Shown here in pieces: positions 25,732-34,353 of a stretch of DNA of 64,000 bases. Under the pieces are notes generated by a model that worked only from the letters and a program-made list of their open reading frames with translations, had not been told where the DNA came from and ran no database searches. Source of the DNA: JAXGXJ01 sp963816155 (GTDB taxonomy: Bacteria; Actinomycetota; Thermoleophilia; RBG-16-64-13); the NCBI GenBank assembly GCA_963816155.1, contig CAWFJE010000002.1, positions 372,001-436,000 of the forward strand, given 5' to 3'. Each line of letters begins with the position of its first letter. The first letter of the stretch is position 1. Made by a program: the position numbers and the translations under genes.

Positions 25732-27036
25732 CTAGGCGAACCGCTCCCGGCAAAGCGCCGCCACACGCATCGCCAGAGCCATGATGGTAAGGATGGGCGG
25801 CCTTCCCAGGGACTCCGGAAGGAGGGAGGCGTCCGCCACGTACAGATTCTGGGGCAGATGGTCGGCCTGCAACGGCCGGCGCTCTCGTCCGGAAAGGGGC
25901 ATCATGCCCCCGGGGTGGCCCGCGTTCAGTGATCCCAGGAAGACAGAATCGCGCCGGGCTCCGAAAGAGGCGAGTATCTCCGTGCAGATCTCGGTCGCTG
26001 CGGCCAGCCGTTGCCGGTCACGAGACGTGAGAGTCTTCCGCAGGCTGCGCCCGTCGCCCACTGAACCGGCCTCGCTGTCGGCCAGCTTGATCATGAGAGC
26101 CGCGACGTCTTGGCGCGGACGTCTCCACGCCGGGTTGAAGAAGAAGCTCAGGTAGTCGAAGTACGGCGAGATGATGTAGCCCTCGCCCTGCACGAAGAAC
26201 GGCATGGGGATGTCCTTGTCGAGATGTGCCCCAGGCGCCGGAGCCGCCACGCACAGCACCGGGTCGACGAAAAGGCGCTCCTCGGTGCGGATGCCGGAGC
26301 GAGCGAGGATGGCCGGCGTCCCCAGGCCTCCGGCCGCCAGCACCACCAGATCGGCCGGCAGGAACTCTCTGCGCCGACCTCGCCGCACGACGACCCCGGT
26401 CGCCCGCGCGCGTTCCCCGGCTCCCTCCATGACCACCCGTTCGACTTCGGCCCTGGTCAGCAGACGAGCTCCGTCGGCGACCGCCCGTCCCAAGTAGACG
26501 CGGCTGTCCCATTTCGCCCCGCTGGGGCAGCCGAGCACGCACCGGCCGCAGCGGACGCATCTTCTGTAGTCGACCAACTTCGGGGTGAGTCGCGGGTCGA
26601 GACCGAGTGCCTCGCAAGCAAGGAACAGTCCGCGAGTGGCCGGACGCCAGCGAGCCTGGTGGCCGGTGGACGGGGCAAGATCGACATTCAACCGTTCAAA
26701 CTCCGGACCGAGATCAATGCCGCGGGCCAGAAGTCCCTCGTCGCAGCGCAGGGCGTTGGCGGTCGCGAGAGTCGTGGTGCCGCCCGTAGCCCTGCCGTGA
26801 ACCACGGCCATGCGCTCCGCCGCCATGGTCACGCGCATGGCCGGGAAGAGAAGGCTGATCAGCCTAGGATCCAGGAACAGCCGTGTCGACCGGAGGCGTC
26901 CCACCCGTCCGAGATCACCCCCGTACGGCTTGAACTCCGCTCCAGCTTCGATCACGGTGGTGTCAAAGACGGTGGCAATGTCCCTCGCCACGGTCGCACC
27001 GCCCGCGCCGCTGCCCACCACGATGGCCCGTTTCAT
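25732..27036 (-). CDS. GMC-type FAD-dependent oxidoreductase with Cys-rich ferredoxin-like motif
   Basis: This 434-aa protein opens with the FAD-binding RAIVVGSGAGGATVARDIA. A substrate domain follows, and a C-terminal block (ADASLLPESLGRPPILTIMA) matches the NxYVxDxSxxP...NP pattern of glucose-methanol-choline/cholesterol-oxidase-like enzymes. Residues ~160-175 contain CVRCGRCVLGC, a ferredoxin-like Cys cluster that suggests electron transfer to an Fe-S acceptor rather than to oxygen. The ATG at 27034-27036 overlaps the stop of the upstream gene by four bases, so translation is coupled. It is the last gene of a four-gene cassette begun by a radical SAM enzyme. Confidence 0.8.
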   Translation of the reverse strand: MKRAIVVGSGAGGATVARDIATVFDTTVIEAGAEFKPYGGDLGRVGRLRSTRLFLDPRLISLLFPAMRVTMAAERMAVVHGRATGGTTTLATANALRCDEGLLARGIDLGPEFERLNVDLAPSTGHQARWRPATRGLFLACEALGLDPRLTPKLVDYRRCVRCGRCVLGCPSGAKWDSRVYLGRAVADGARLLTRAEVERVVMEGAGERARATGVVVRRGRRREFLPADLVVLAAGGLGTPAILARSGIRTEERLFVDPVLCVAAPAPGAHLDKDIPMPFFVQGEGYIISPYFDYLSFFFNPAWRRPRQDVAALMIKLADSEAGSVGDGRSLRKTLTSRDRQRLAAATEICTEILASFGARRDSVFLGSLNAGHPGGMMPLSGRERRPLQADHLPQNLYVADASLLPESLGRPPILTIMALAMRVAALCRERFA

Positions 27037-27620
27037 GTCTTCGCCCCCGCGGGTATCCCGGTTGCCGGGCTGCGTGGCGATGCGAGAGCGAGTGTGGCAC
27101 AACAACAACGCCCGCTTCCGGTCAGCCGCTCATGGAATTCGAGCGAGGCACCGCCGAACAAGCCGTCCACCAGGCCCTGGTCGAGGGCTGATACCAAGCT
27201 ACAAGCGGTCTCCGTGTAGTAGCGGGAGAAGAAGCAGCGCTCCACCCGCATCTCGCCGAGCGGCCCTCCGCTTACCTCAATGCCCATCTGCCGGTAGAAC
27301 AACCGGAAGGCCGCGAAGGCGTCGTCGACGTCACGCAGACCGAGGCGTCGGCGCAGGGTGCCCCCGAGGCGCCGGGCCCCCGCGTGGAGGCGAGCACGCG
27401 CTGCTTCCACTGCTATGTCATCTCCGGCGCGCACCAGGCCCTCCGCCTCGTGCGCCGTGAAGCGCGCGTATCGGGCCAGGCGGGATTCGAAGGATGTTCC
27501 ACCCCAGTCCGGAGGCTCCGCCCGGAAGCCCTCAGCCGTGACTCCCGTCAATTCATCCAGCATCCGTAGCTTGATCCTCGTCGGGAAGAAGCGCGTCAGG
27601 ATCGTCAGGCGCAGATTCAC
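27033..27620 (-). CDS. Small conserved-looking protein, possibly ATC-hydrolase-like
   Basis: The protein is 195 aa, soluble, and has no clear signal peptide. The C-terminal half reads VERCFFSRYYTETACSLVSA, then DQGLVDGLFGG and ERLTGSGRCCCATL. The Cys...Cys...Asp...Phe...Gly...Cys layout recalls the L-2-amino-thiazoline-4-carboxylic acid hydrolase/4-vinyl-reductase-like small domains, but this is a by-eye resemblance. It overlaps the GMC oxidoreductase start by four bases and follows the membrane protein by 15 bp, so it belongs to the same operon. It could act on the product of the radical SAM enzyme; the function is not assigned. Confidence 0.6.
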   Translation of the reverse strand: MNLRLTILTRFFPTRIKLRMLDELTGVTAEGFRAEPPDWGGTSFESRLARYARFTAHEAEGLVRAGDDIAVEAARARLHAGARRLGGTLRRRLGLRDVDDAFAAFRLFYRQMGIEVSGGPLGEMRVERCFFSRYYTETACSLVSALDQGLVDGLFGGASLEFHERLTGSGRCCCATLALASPRSPATGIPAGAKT

Positions 27621-27635
27621 GGGTGCCGCTCTTCC

Positions 27636-28085
27636 TCACCGCCGGTCGGCGGTTCCGCACCGGCCCCCTCTCCTACCTGATCGGAAGCCGGCCTCAGGCA
27701 CAGCCACCAGACGAAGCACGGCGATGGCACCGTCCACGACGAGATTCGCCAGGTAGATGACGTACTGCTCCTGCAGCGCGAAGAGAAAGAGACAGATGAC
27801 CGCGCTCGCGCCCTTGGCCTGGACGAGCATCCAGGGGAACCAGCGGACCAGCGGATGGCGAGCGGTCTGCCAGGCCAGCACCGTGACCATGTACATATAG
27901 GCCAGAGCCAAACCCAGATACAGAGTGTACGGCTCCGTGCTCGACTCCGGCCAGCCCAGACCCGCGGCCAGCCGGTTGAATGCGGCCAAGACCTCGGTCG
28001 GGATGGTCGCGAAGATCAGACCGACGGCGGCGAAGGTGACGGCCAAGCCGTACCCCGTCATCTTGACCAGGCGGATGTTCACCAT
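27636..28085 (-). CDS. Four-helix membrane protein of the radical SAM cassette
   Basis: The 149-aa protein has about four hydrophobic segments (YGLAVTFAAVGLIFATIP; YTLYLGLALAYMYMVTVLA; ASAVICLFLFAL; YLANLVVDGAIAVLRLV) and a basic C-terminal tail. No family was recognised. The ATG at 28083-28085 overlaps the radical SAM stop by one base (TGATG). It probably anchors or supports a membrane-associated modification step; this is inferred from context alone. Confidence 0.7.
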   Translation of the reverse strand: MVNIRLVKMTGYGLAVTFAAVGLIFATIPTEVLAAFNRLAAGLGWPESSTEPYTLYLGLALAYMYMVTVLAWQTARHPLVRWFPWMLVQAKGASAVICLFLFALQEQYVIYLANLVVDGAIAVLRLVAVPEAGFRSGRRGGRCGTADRR

Positions 28086-29389
28086 CAGTGGACCCCCCGT
28101 CCCCACAGCCGCCGATTGAACTCGGAAGGCGGCCCGAAACTCACCCGATCGAGCATCCGCATGGCTTCTTTGGGACCCAGGGGCAGAGAAGCACGACGCC
28201 TGCCGGCGGCGGCCCGTGCGCCGGCCGCTGCGGCGCGATCACGGGCAGCGGCGCCGCCGGTCTCCGCGGCGCTCTCATAAGCCACGTCCCCCAGTAGCCT
28301 GTAGTTCTTGTTGATGAAGCAGCGACTCTCTCCGGGGAAGCGGCCCCGCATCTCCAGGAGCATGTCTTTGAGCGGCCGCTCGCGCACATTGCCGAAGGAC
28401 ATGGGGAGAAACACGCAGGGGCTGACCTCACCGAAGGCGTCGACGTAGACCATCTTGCAGCCCGCGTTGCAGCCGAAGTTCTCGGCGCCCTCGAAATGCC
28501 CCAAGTAGTTGACCGCCAGGCCCTGACCGGAGCGGCGCACGGCCCGGTTGCGCTCGTCCTGAAGACGCGCCAGTTCGAGGCGCTCCTCTTCACCGATGAC
28601 CATGTCGTCGGACCAGAAGTCTTCCGCGGAGGGCTTGAGTTCGCTCAGCCAGGCCTCATCCACACCGAGGGAGTCGAGGAACGTGAGCAGCTTCTCGACC
28701 TGCCCGGTACGAATCATCTCTCGGCTAAGGACGGAGGAGACGCTCACATGCAGGCCCGGCACTGCTTTGAACATGCCGATGGCTTTCACAGCCGCGGCGA
28801 ACGCCCCGGGGTAGCGACGCGAGGCGTCATGCCGGGTCGGCTCCCAGTGATCGAGGCTGACCGCAACCGAGAAGAGGCCCGCCGTCACCAGGTCTTCCGC
28901 CAGTCGCGGCGTGAGCCCGACGCCGGTGGTGAACAGCTTGACGGCCATATCGGTGGACGCGTGCGCTGTGATGTCTACGATGTCCTGGTTCAGCAGCGGC
29001 TCGCCCCCCGTGAAGCCGAGCCAGGCCACTCCCGCCTCGCGAAGATCATCGATCACCCCAAGGATCGTCGCCGTGTCCATGGGCACACCGGTACGCCGCT
29101 TGTTGTAGCAGTACTCACAATCCTGGGGACAGGCGTTGGTCAGGCCCACCTGGGCATGCGAAGGCCCGGGGTAGCGGCCGACGAGATGGTGGGAGACGAA
29201 GCGCTCGTACGCGCGCCCCGTGAGAGGAGGCAGATGCGAGTGGAGGATGAGGTTGTCACCGTAGCGCCTTACGGGGAAGCGGCTCATGTAACGCGCCATG
29301 AACAAAGATGCGCTGGGCTTCACCCGTAACATGTCGGGGTTCGCGGCCAAGACTTTTGCAAGAACCATCCGTTCAGTCTTCCCACGCAT
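28085..29389 (-). CDS. Radical SAM protein with SPASM-like C-terminal Cys region
   Basis: The 434-aa protein has the radical SAM [4Fe-4S] motif ACPQDCEYCY (CxxxCxxC, about residues 87-94), then GFTGGEPLLN, the SAM-binding GGE block. A C-terminal CNAGCKMVYVDAFGEVSPC followed by FLPMSFGNVRE is the pattern of SPASM/Twitch auxiliary clusters, which are typical of peptide- and lipid-modifying enzymes (PqqE, MftC, anSME relatives). The ATG at 29387-29389 follows AAAGGGGG. A low-complexity Ala/Arg region lies near residue 395. It leads a coupled operon with a membrane protein, a small enzyme and a GMC oxidoreductase. No obvious precursor peptide gene was found in the adjoining 29390-29634. Confidence 0.88.
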   Translation of the reverse strand: MRGKTERMVLAKVLAANPDMLRVKPSASLFMARYMSRFPVRRYGDNLILHSHLPPLTGRAYERFVSHHLVGRYPGPSHAQVGLTNACPQDCEYCYNKRRTGVPMDTATILGVIDDLREAGVAWLGFTGGEPLLNQDIVDITAHASTDMAVKLFTTGVGLTPRLAEDLVTAGLFSVAVSLDHWEPTRHDASRRYPGAFAAAVKAIGMFKAVPGLHVSVSSVLSREMIRTGQVEKLLTFLDSLGVDEAWLSELKPSAEDFWSDDMVIGEEERLELARLQDERNRAVRRSGQGLAVNYLGHFEGAENFGCNAGCKMVYVDAFGEVSPCVFLPMSFGNVRERPLKDMLLEMRGRFPGESRCFINKNYRLLGDVAYESAAETGGAAARDRAAAAGARAAAGRRRASLPLGPKEAMRMLDRVSFGPPSEFNRRLWGRGVH

Positions 29390-29634
29390 CTGAACCCCCT
29401 TTGGTCCTCCCCGAGCACGACTGGAAGGACACCTGCCCGACACTCCCTCAGTGGCTCACCGCGGGTCCGTCGCCCCCCTGCTACTAGTATGAGCCGTCGC
29501 GTGTCAGACGCAACACGGCCAGGGGTAGAGTGCAGCACTGGCCACGTGGCCGGTTTTGGGGCAGGATTGCAGGGCGCTGTTTGACACGCTATGGTACGAG
29601 TCAACACGAAGCACCCGATTCGGAGCCGGGAAGC

Positions 29635-30303
29635 ATGAATGAAGCCGTACGAATACTTCTTTACGCGTTGGTCGCCGCGGCCAGCCCGACAGCCCTTCTG
29701 GCCACCCTCGCCGTTCTCTCCAGTAAACGAGGCCGCCTCAACGGCATCGTCTTCATGGCCGGGTTCGTACTCGCCCAGTCGATCGTGCTTATCGTGGTGT
29801 ACATCTTGGGATCCACTGCCAATGACACCCCGCGCGACACTGTGAACGCATATGTCGAACTGGCGGTCGGGGCTGCACTCATCGTAATCAGCCTCATCAG
29901 ACCCAATCTCCCGCACCGGCAGGCCCCTCGCACTTCTCCGAGGACCGAGGCGGTGCTCGAAAGACTCCGTGGAGTCACGCCTGGACTCGCTCTCGGCTTC
30001 GGGTCACTTCTCGGCGTGGGGGCGAAACGGCTGGCCATCACGATCGTAGCTGCTGGGACGCTCGCTCTCTCCGCGCAGTCGGGCGCACAGACCGTCTGGC
30101 TCGCCGTCCTCTACGTGGTCGTGGCCACGTTCATCGTCTGGTTTCCCGTCGTCTATTCCGCGATCCTCGGCAGGCGCGCAGAAGACTTGGTGGCCCGAAC
30201 CAGGAAGAAGACCGAAGGACGAGGCGGCCATTATCTGTTCATCGCGGGACTCGTGTTGGGGGTGGTCCTGGTCGCTCACGCCCTGGGACGGCTTCTGGCG
30301 TAG
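29635..30303 (+). CDS. GAP/SfLAP-family multi-pass membrane protein
   Basis: The 222-aa protein has about six membrane helices in two triplets separated by a charged loop (PNLPHRQAPRTSPRTE). The first triplet starts RILLYALVAAASPTALLAT and the second GVTPGLALGFGSLLGVGAKR. This repeated Pro/Gly-helix layout matches the GAP (Sap, sulfolipid-1-addressing) membrane family of actinobacteria, probably transporters in the LysE superfamily. The ATG at 29635 follows CGGGAAGC. It is divergent from the radical SAM operon, and its last 300 bases lie antisense to the tail of the hydrolase frame on the other strand. Confidence 0.72.
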   Translation: MNEAVRILLYALVAAASPTALLATLAVLSSKRGRLNGIVFMAGFVLAQSIVLIVVYILGSTANDTPRDTVNAYVELAVGAALIVISLIRPNLPHRQAPRTSPRTEAVLERLRGVTPGLALGFGSLLGVGAKRLAITIVAAGTLALSAQSGAQTVWLAVLYVVVATFIVWFPVVYSAILGRRAEDLVARTRKKTEGRGGHYLFIAGLVLGVVLVAHALGRLLA

Positions 30304-31107
30304 CGGGCGCAGTTGCCTGCAGGGGGCGAAGCCGGCGCCGCCGACCAAGGGCGTTAGTCCACGGAGACCAGGAGCAGCCATCGGCAGCGACGCTGGCGCC
30401 TCGCACAAAGCCTCGCGAAGAGCCGTGGTCGCGTGACGGCGAAAGTCACTGCGTGCTTCCTCCTTTGAGCGCCCGCAGACAGCCTGCGCCTTCCAATCGG
30501 TGGGCCACTCAGCGTCCACGTGGACCGCTCCCGAGATGCTCGCATGCACGCAGCCGGGTAGTGCGGATATGATGCACCGAGCGTTCCCGTGTCCGTTGCA
30601 CGCCGACGGCTTGGCAGTCAGCACGACAGCATGGCACTCGACCGCGAGCGCCGCTTTCGCCCCCAGACCCTTCCGGTCCACCGGATCGAGCCCCACCCAG
30701 ATCGCAGGCCTGGGTCGATCGACCGCGGAAAGCAGAGTGGCCAATCCGCCGGCGGAAAAACCCATCAGGCCGACTCGCGACGAGTCGATCATGTCGCTCC
30801 AGGCCGCGCTCGCGCAGAGATGCGCCCGCAACTCGGTGAGAAAGCGACCGTTGCGGGCGGGGTCACCCCAAGCAGGCAGATCCGGCACCGCAGCCACGAA
30901 ACCCTCTCCGGCCAGATGCAGACCCCATCCGGACATATTGCGACGATTGCGCCAGAACCCGTGAGCTACGATCACCAGAGGTGCCCTGCCCGATGCGTCG
31001 GGCAGGTAGACATCCACGTCGGCGGCGCCCGCGGGTAGCCGCACGATGCTGGTCTGGACTCCGGCGCGCGACCGAGTACTCATGATATTCCAGCTCTGTC
31101 CCTTCAT
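30004..31107 (-). CDS. Alpha/beta hydrolase with a long antisense tail
   Basis: The first ~245 residues form an alpha/beta hydrolase of the dienelactone-hydrolase/chlorophyllase-like kind: AHGFWRNRRNMSGWG (oxyanion region), nucleophile GFSAGG (about residue 115), GLDPVD, and the likely catalytic His in SGAVHVDAEWPTDW. The usual C-terminal helix (SDFRRHATTALREAL) ends near residue 245. The frame then stays open about 120 residues more and runs antisense through the 3' part of the membrane-protein gene at 29635-30303. That tail is Arg/Gly/Asp-rich and does not look like a domain. The real gene may once have stopped near 30370 and lost its stop, or carry a frameshift. The start is ATG, with GGGAG upstream. 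Confidence 0.65.
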   Translation of the reverse strand: MKGQSWNIMSTRSRAGVQTSIVRLPAGAADVDVYLPDASGRAPLVIVAHGFWRNRRNMSGWGLHLAGEGFVAAVPDLPAWGDPARNGRFLTELRAHLCASAAWSDMIDSSRVGLMGFSAGGLATLLSAVDRPRPAIWVGLDPVDRKGLGAKAALAVECHAVVLTAKPSACNGHGNARCIISALPGCVHASISGAVHVDAEWPTDWKAQAVCGRSKEEARSDFRRHATTALREALCEAPASLPMAAPGLRGLTPLVGGAGFAPCRQLRPLRQKPSQGVSDQDHPQHESRDEQIMAASSFGLLPGSGHQVFCAPAEDRGIDDGKPDDERGHDHVEDGEPDGLCARLRGESERPSSYDRDGQPFRPHAEK

Positions 31108-31170
31108 GACCCGTTGCTCCCGATGCGGCGAGGAAGCTCTGATGGCTTGTCAGTCACGGTATTAGAGAGC

Positions 31171-31219
31171 AAGCCGACGCGGGGAATCGAACCCCGGACC
31201 TGCTCATTACGAGTGAGCC
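31171..31219 (-). repeat. tRNA-Thr 3'-end duplicate (att-like repeat, left copy)
   Basis: These 49 bases are identical to 34354-34402, the discriminator, acceptor 3' strand, T arm, variable loop and anticodon arm of the tRNA-Thr gene. Similarity stops at the start of the D arm, so this copy cannot make a tRNA. Both copies have the same orientation, as expected for attL/attR of an element integrated at a tRNA 3' end. Confidence 0.9.
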
Positions 31220-31300
31220 ACATACTGCAGTGCTATGCCGGTCCTTCCGTTCATGCGGTATGTGCGAGCACGCAGTAGGTGCACAACTCAGGCGGCAGAC

Positions 31301-34096
31301 CTAGCATGTCTCGGTTGATGCGCGACTGTGAGCTATCCTGCGGCGGATGGCCTTTTCGATCTCCACGATCACGTGTATGCCGATGCCTACCCCCATGATC
31401 CACGCCCAGGCCGCGAGCGAGATGGGCGCGGTCTTGAACAGTCGGTTCATGCCCGGCAGATACGTGATAAGGAGTTGTAGAGCCACCATGAGGCCCACGC
31501 CTCCAAGTACAAAGTGATTCGTTCGTAGACTCACCGTCCACGATGGAGCAGTGAGTGACCGACAGTTGAACAAGTAGAACATCTGTCCAAACACGAAGAC
31601 GTTGACCGCGACTGTGCGAGCTTCTTCCAGACTGTATCCCGTCTGCTCCGCATACTCGAAGAGGCCGAACGCGCCGGCCAACAGCAGCACCCCCACGAGA
31701 CCGATGCGGCCGATCAGCACCCTATCAAGGATGGGCGTATTGGGGGCCCTTGGTGGCCGCTGCATGATCCCGTCTTCCTTGGGCTCGAACGCCAGCATGA
31801 GACCCAGAAGAACGGCCGTAGTCATGTTGATCCACAGAATCTGCACAGGCAGGATGGGCAGCGCCACTCCGGCGAAGATGGCGGCCAGGATGACCAGTCC
31901 CTCGCCCAAGTTGGTGGGAAGTGTCCAAGCGATGAACTTGGTCAAGTTGTCAAACACCCCGCGACCTTCCTCCACCGCAGCCTCGATGGAGGCGAAGTTG
32001 TCGTCGGTCAAGATCATGTCCGCGGCTTCTTTGGCCACCTCGGTGCCGGTGACGCCCATCGCCACTCCGATGTCCGCCTGCCGTAAGGCGGGAGCGTCGT
32101 TGACCCCATCGCCCGTCATGGCCACAATATGACCCCGGCTCTGCAGCGCGTTCACCAAACGCAGCTTCTGCTCAGGAGTAACGCGGGCGAACACAGTGGT
32201 CTTTTCGGCCGTGTCGGCGAGATCCACATCGCTGATGGTGGCCAGTAGCGTGCCGTCGAGTGGCGTCGTGTCGTCCATGCCGGCACTGCCGGGTGGGCGA
32301 AGATTCAGTTGACGGGCGATGGCGGCTGCAGTGAGAACGTGATCGCCGGTGATCATCTTGACCTGGACGCCGGCGGTATGGCAGGCTTTGACGGCTGCCC
32401 TGGCCTCTGCGCGCGGCGGGTCGATCATCCCCTGCAGCCCCAAGAAGACGAGACCCGTCTCCACGTGCAGGTGCGTAATCTCACCGATGTCCGCGGGCAG
32501 ATGCTTGTGAGCAAAGGCGAGCACGCGGAGACCCTGCGAGGCCATCTCCGAGGCCAAATCTTCGATCCTCTGCTTGCGCACACGAATCAAGGAACCGTCA
32601 CTTGCGAGCTCGAACTCGCAGCGAGGCACCACCTTCTCCACCGCCCCTTTCACGTAGACGACGCCGGCCTGCGCGACGGCTGAATCGCCCGTAGGATGGG
32701 GGGCTGTCTGCAGCCCTCGTGGCGAAACCACTCGATGAAGGGTGGCCATGTACTGATGCGCAGATTCGAAGGGCACTGTATCCATCCGGGGGAAGAGGTG
32801 CCCCAGCTCTTCGTGGCCCAACCCTGCTTTGGCGGCCACTACGATCAGCGCGCCCTCGGTGGGATCTCCGCTAATACGCCAGAGCCCCTCCTCCTGATAG
32901 AGCGAACTGTCGTTGCAGAGCGCTCCGGCGCGCAGGAGTTCGATCAGCCCGGGAACGATGGCACTGGCGGCCGACTCATCCCTGGGCGCGGTCTCCAGCA
33001 CCTCCGCAGAGGTGACGATCGTACCCTCAGGATCATATCCGCCGCCCGTGACATGGTAGACGCTGTTTCCAGCCACGATGCGCTGCACGGTCATCTGGTT
33101 CTCGGTCAGCGTGCCGGTCTTGTCAGAGCAGATAACAGTGGTGCTCCCCAGAGTCTCCACCGCCGGGAGTTTGCGAATGATGGCGCGGCGACGGGCCATC
33201 CTCGACACCCCGATAGCCAGGGTGATGGTGACCGCAGCCGGCAGGCCTTCCGGAATGGCGCCCACCGCCAGTGCGACCGCAGCGAGGAACATATCTACCA
33301 GCGGTTCGCCACGTATCACTCCGACGATGGCGGTGATCGCCGCCATCCCCAGGATGATATAGAGCAGCAATCTACTGAACTCGGCTATCTTCTGGGTGAG
33401 GGGAGTCTTGATCTCGTGCGCTGTGGCGATGAGGCGCGAGATGCGCCCGACCTCGGTGGCGTCACCCGTCGTCACGACCACACCAGCGCCTTGTCCGGCA
33501 GTCGTCAGAGTGGAGGCGTAGGCCATGTTGGCCCGGTCGGCCAGCGCGGTCTCCTCGGGGAGGGGATCGACGAGCTTGTCCACGGGTAGCGATTCTCCGG
33601 TAAGGGCCGACTCGTCGATGCGCAAGTCACGCGAGTAGGTAAGCCGCATGTCGGCCGGGACCTTGTCTCCAGCTTGGAGAATGACGACGTCACCCGGCAC
33701 CAATTCAGTTGCCGAGAGGCGCACCCGCCGACCATCGCGAACCACGGTAGCCTCGGAGACCATGACCCGAGACAAGGCTTCGATGGCCTTGACGGCTTTG
33801 GCTTCCTGCAAGAAGCCGATGATGGCGTTGATCACGACCACCCCGAAGATAACCCCGGCATCCACCCACTCGCCGAGCGCGGCCGTTACCGCGCCCGCTG
33901 CGATCAAGATGATGACCAGGGGCTCATTGAACTGGGCCAGCACTCGGCGGAGGGTGCCGGGGCCCCTGGCCGGAGTGATGGTGTTCGCCCCGTACTCGGC
34001 CAGACGTACTTGGACATCGGAGGCGGTGAGACCCCGCTCCAGGTCCGTTCCAAGTGCACCAACGGTGTCGTCGATCGAAAGGCGGTGCTCGTGCAT
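31301..34096 (-). CDS. P-type (type IIA-like) cation-transporting ATPase
   Basis: This 931-aa protein starts MHEHRLSIDDTVGALGTDLE, the cation-ATPase N-terminal domain. It has ESALTGESLPVDK, the M4 motif PEGLPAAVTI, the phosphorylation site ICSDKTGTLTENQ, the hinge TGDGVNDAPALRQADIGVAMG and about ten membrane segments. M6 reads NMTTAVLLGLMLAFEP, lacking the Asp found in classical Ca2+ pumps; this is also seen in CtpF-like pumps, so the transported ion (Ca2+, Mn2+ or other) is uncertain. The ATG at 34094-34096 has GGGAGA five bases upstream. It is the only intact gene between two direct copies of the tRNA-Thr 3' end, indicating acquisition as a small islet. Confidence 0.92.
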   Translation of the reverse strand: MHEHRLSIDDTVGALGTDLERGLTASDVQVRLAEYGANTITPARGPGTLRRVLAQFNEPLVIILIAAGAVTAALGEWVDAGVIFGVVVINAIIGFLQEAKAVKAIEALSRVMVSEATVVRDGRRVRLSATELVPGDVVILQAGDKVPADMRLTYSRDLRIDESALTGESLPVDKLVDPLPEETALADRANMAYASTLTTAGQGAGVVVTTGDATEVGRISRLIATAHEIKTPLTQKIAEFSRLLLYIILGMAAITAIVGVIRGEPLVDMFLAAVALAVGAIPEGLPAAVTITLAIGVSRMARRRAIIRKLPAVETLGSTTVICSDKTGTLTENQMTVQRIVAGNSVYHVTGGGYDPEGTIVTSAEVLETAPRDESAASAIVPGLIELLRAGALCNDSSLYQEEGLWRISGDPTEGALIVVAAKAGLGHEELGHLFPRMDTVPFESAHQYMATLHRVVSPRGLQTAPHPTGDSAVAQAGVVYVKGAVEKVVPRCEFELASDGSLIRVRKQRIEDLASEMASQGLRVLAFAHKHLPADIGEITHLHVETGLVFLGLQGMIDPPRAEARAAVKACHTAGVQVKMITGDHVLTAAAIARQLNLRPPGSAGMDDTTPLDGTLLATISDVDLADTAEKTTVFARVTPEQKLRLVNALQSRGHIVAMTGDGVNDAPALRQADIGVAMGVTGTEVAKEAADMILTDDNFASIEAAVEEGRGVFDNLTKFIAWTLPTNLGEGLVILAAIFAGVALPILPVQILWINMTTAVLLGLMLAFEPKEDGIMQRPPRAPNTPILDRVLIGRIGLVGVLLLAGAFGLFEYAEQTGYSLEEARTVAVNVFVFGQMFYLFNCRSLTAPSWTVSLRTNHFVLGGVGLMVALQLLITYLPGMNRLFKTAPISLAAWAWIMGVGIGIHVIVEIEKAIRRRIAHSRASTETC

Positions 34097-34176
34097 CGGG
34101 TCTCCCTGCTTCTGACTTCGTCCGGTACCTGTGCGGCGATCGATGTCGTCCTCAGGAGGTGTTCCCCGGCCTCCGT

Positions 34177-34320
34177 TCAGTCCCCGGTCAGGCGCCTTGC
34201 GGCCTCCAACTACTTCTCCCTGGTCTTCTCCACTGCTTCCTCGGGCAGTTCCGGCACGGGCGGCTCCTTGTTCCATCTGATGGCTTCAAGGTCCTCATAC
34301 ACATGCTGCTTGTCGAAGCT
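34177..34320 (-). pseudogene. purC: Decayed 3' end of purC (SAICAR synthase)
   Basis: On the minus strand from 34320 the frame reads SFDKQHVYEDLE, then WNKEPPVPELPEEAVEKTREK, which is the C-terminal pattern of actinobacterial-type PurC (PSFDKQ...PPxPELPxEVVxxTRxKY). A TAG at 34210-34212 stands where Tyr is expected. Past it the frame continues LEAARRLTGD and a TGA at 34177-34179, matching the family's terminal YxEAYxxLTG. Everything upstream of SFDKQ is missing: the sequence turns into tRNA 3' flank. It is therefore a truncated remnant with a nonsense change, about 46 codons of a ~240-300-codon gene. It lies inside the tRNA-bounded islet. Confidence 0.85.
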
Positions 34321-34353
34321 CGTTAGAATGGGATTTTCTGTCCTTGGGCGAGT

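Noticed and set aside
25732..29389. Mycofactocin biosynthesis cluster
   Set aside because: Only radical SAM and GMC-type enzymes match in kind. There is no precursor peptide, no MftB, no creatininase-like MftE and no glycosyltransferase.
31171..31219. A second functional tRNA-Thr gene
   Set aside because: Only the 3' 49 bases are present. The D arm and the 5' acceptor strand are missing, so no cloverleaf can form.
31220..31300. Minus-strand reading LGLPPELCTYC after the ATPase, possibly a decayed purF end
   Set aside because: The resemblance to the Cys-rich PurF C-terminus is faint and the stretch is only about 17 residues. It is not strong enough to call a pseudogene, though a purF origin would fit the purC remnant.
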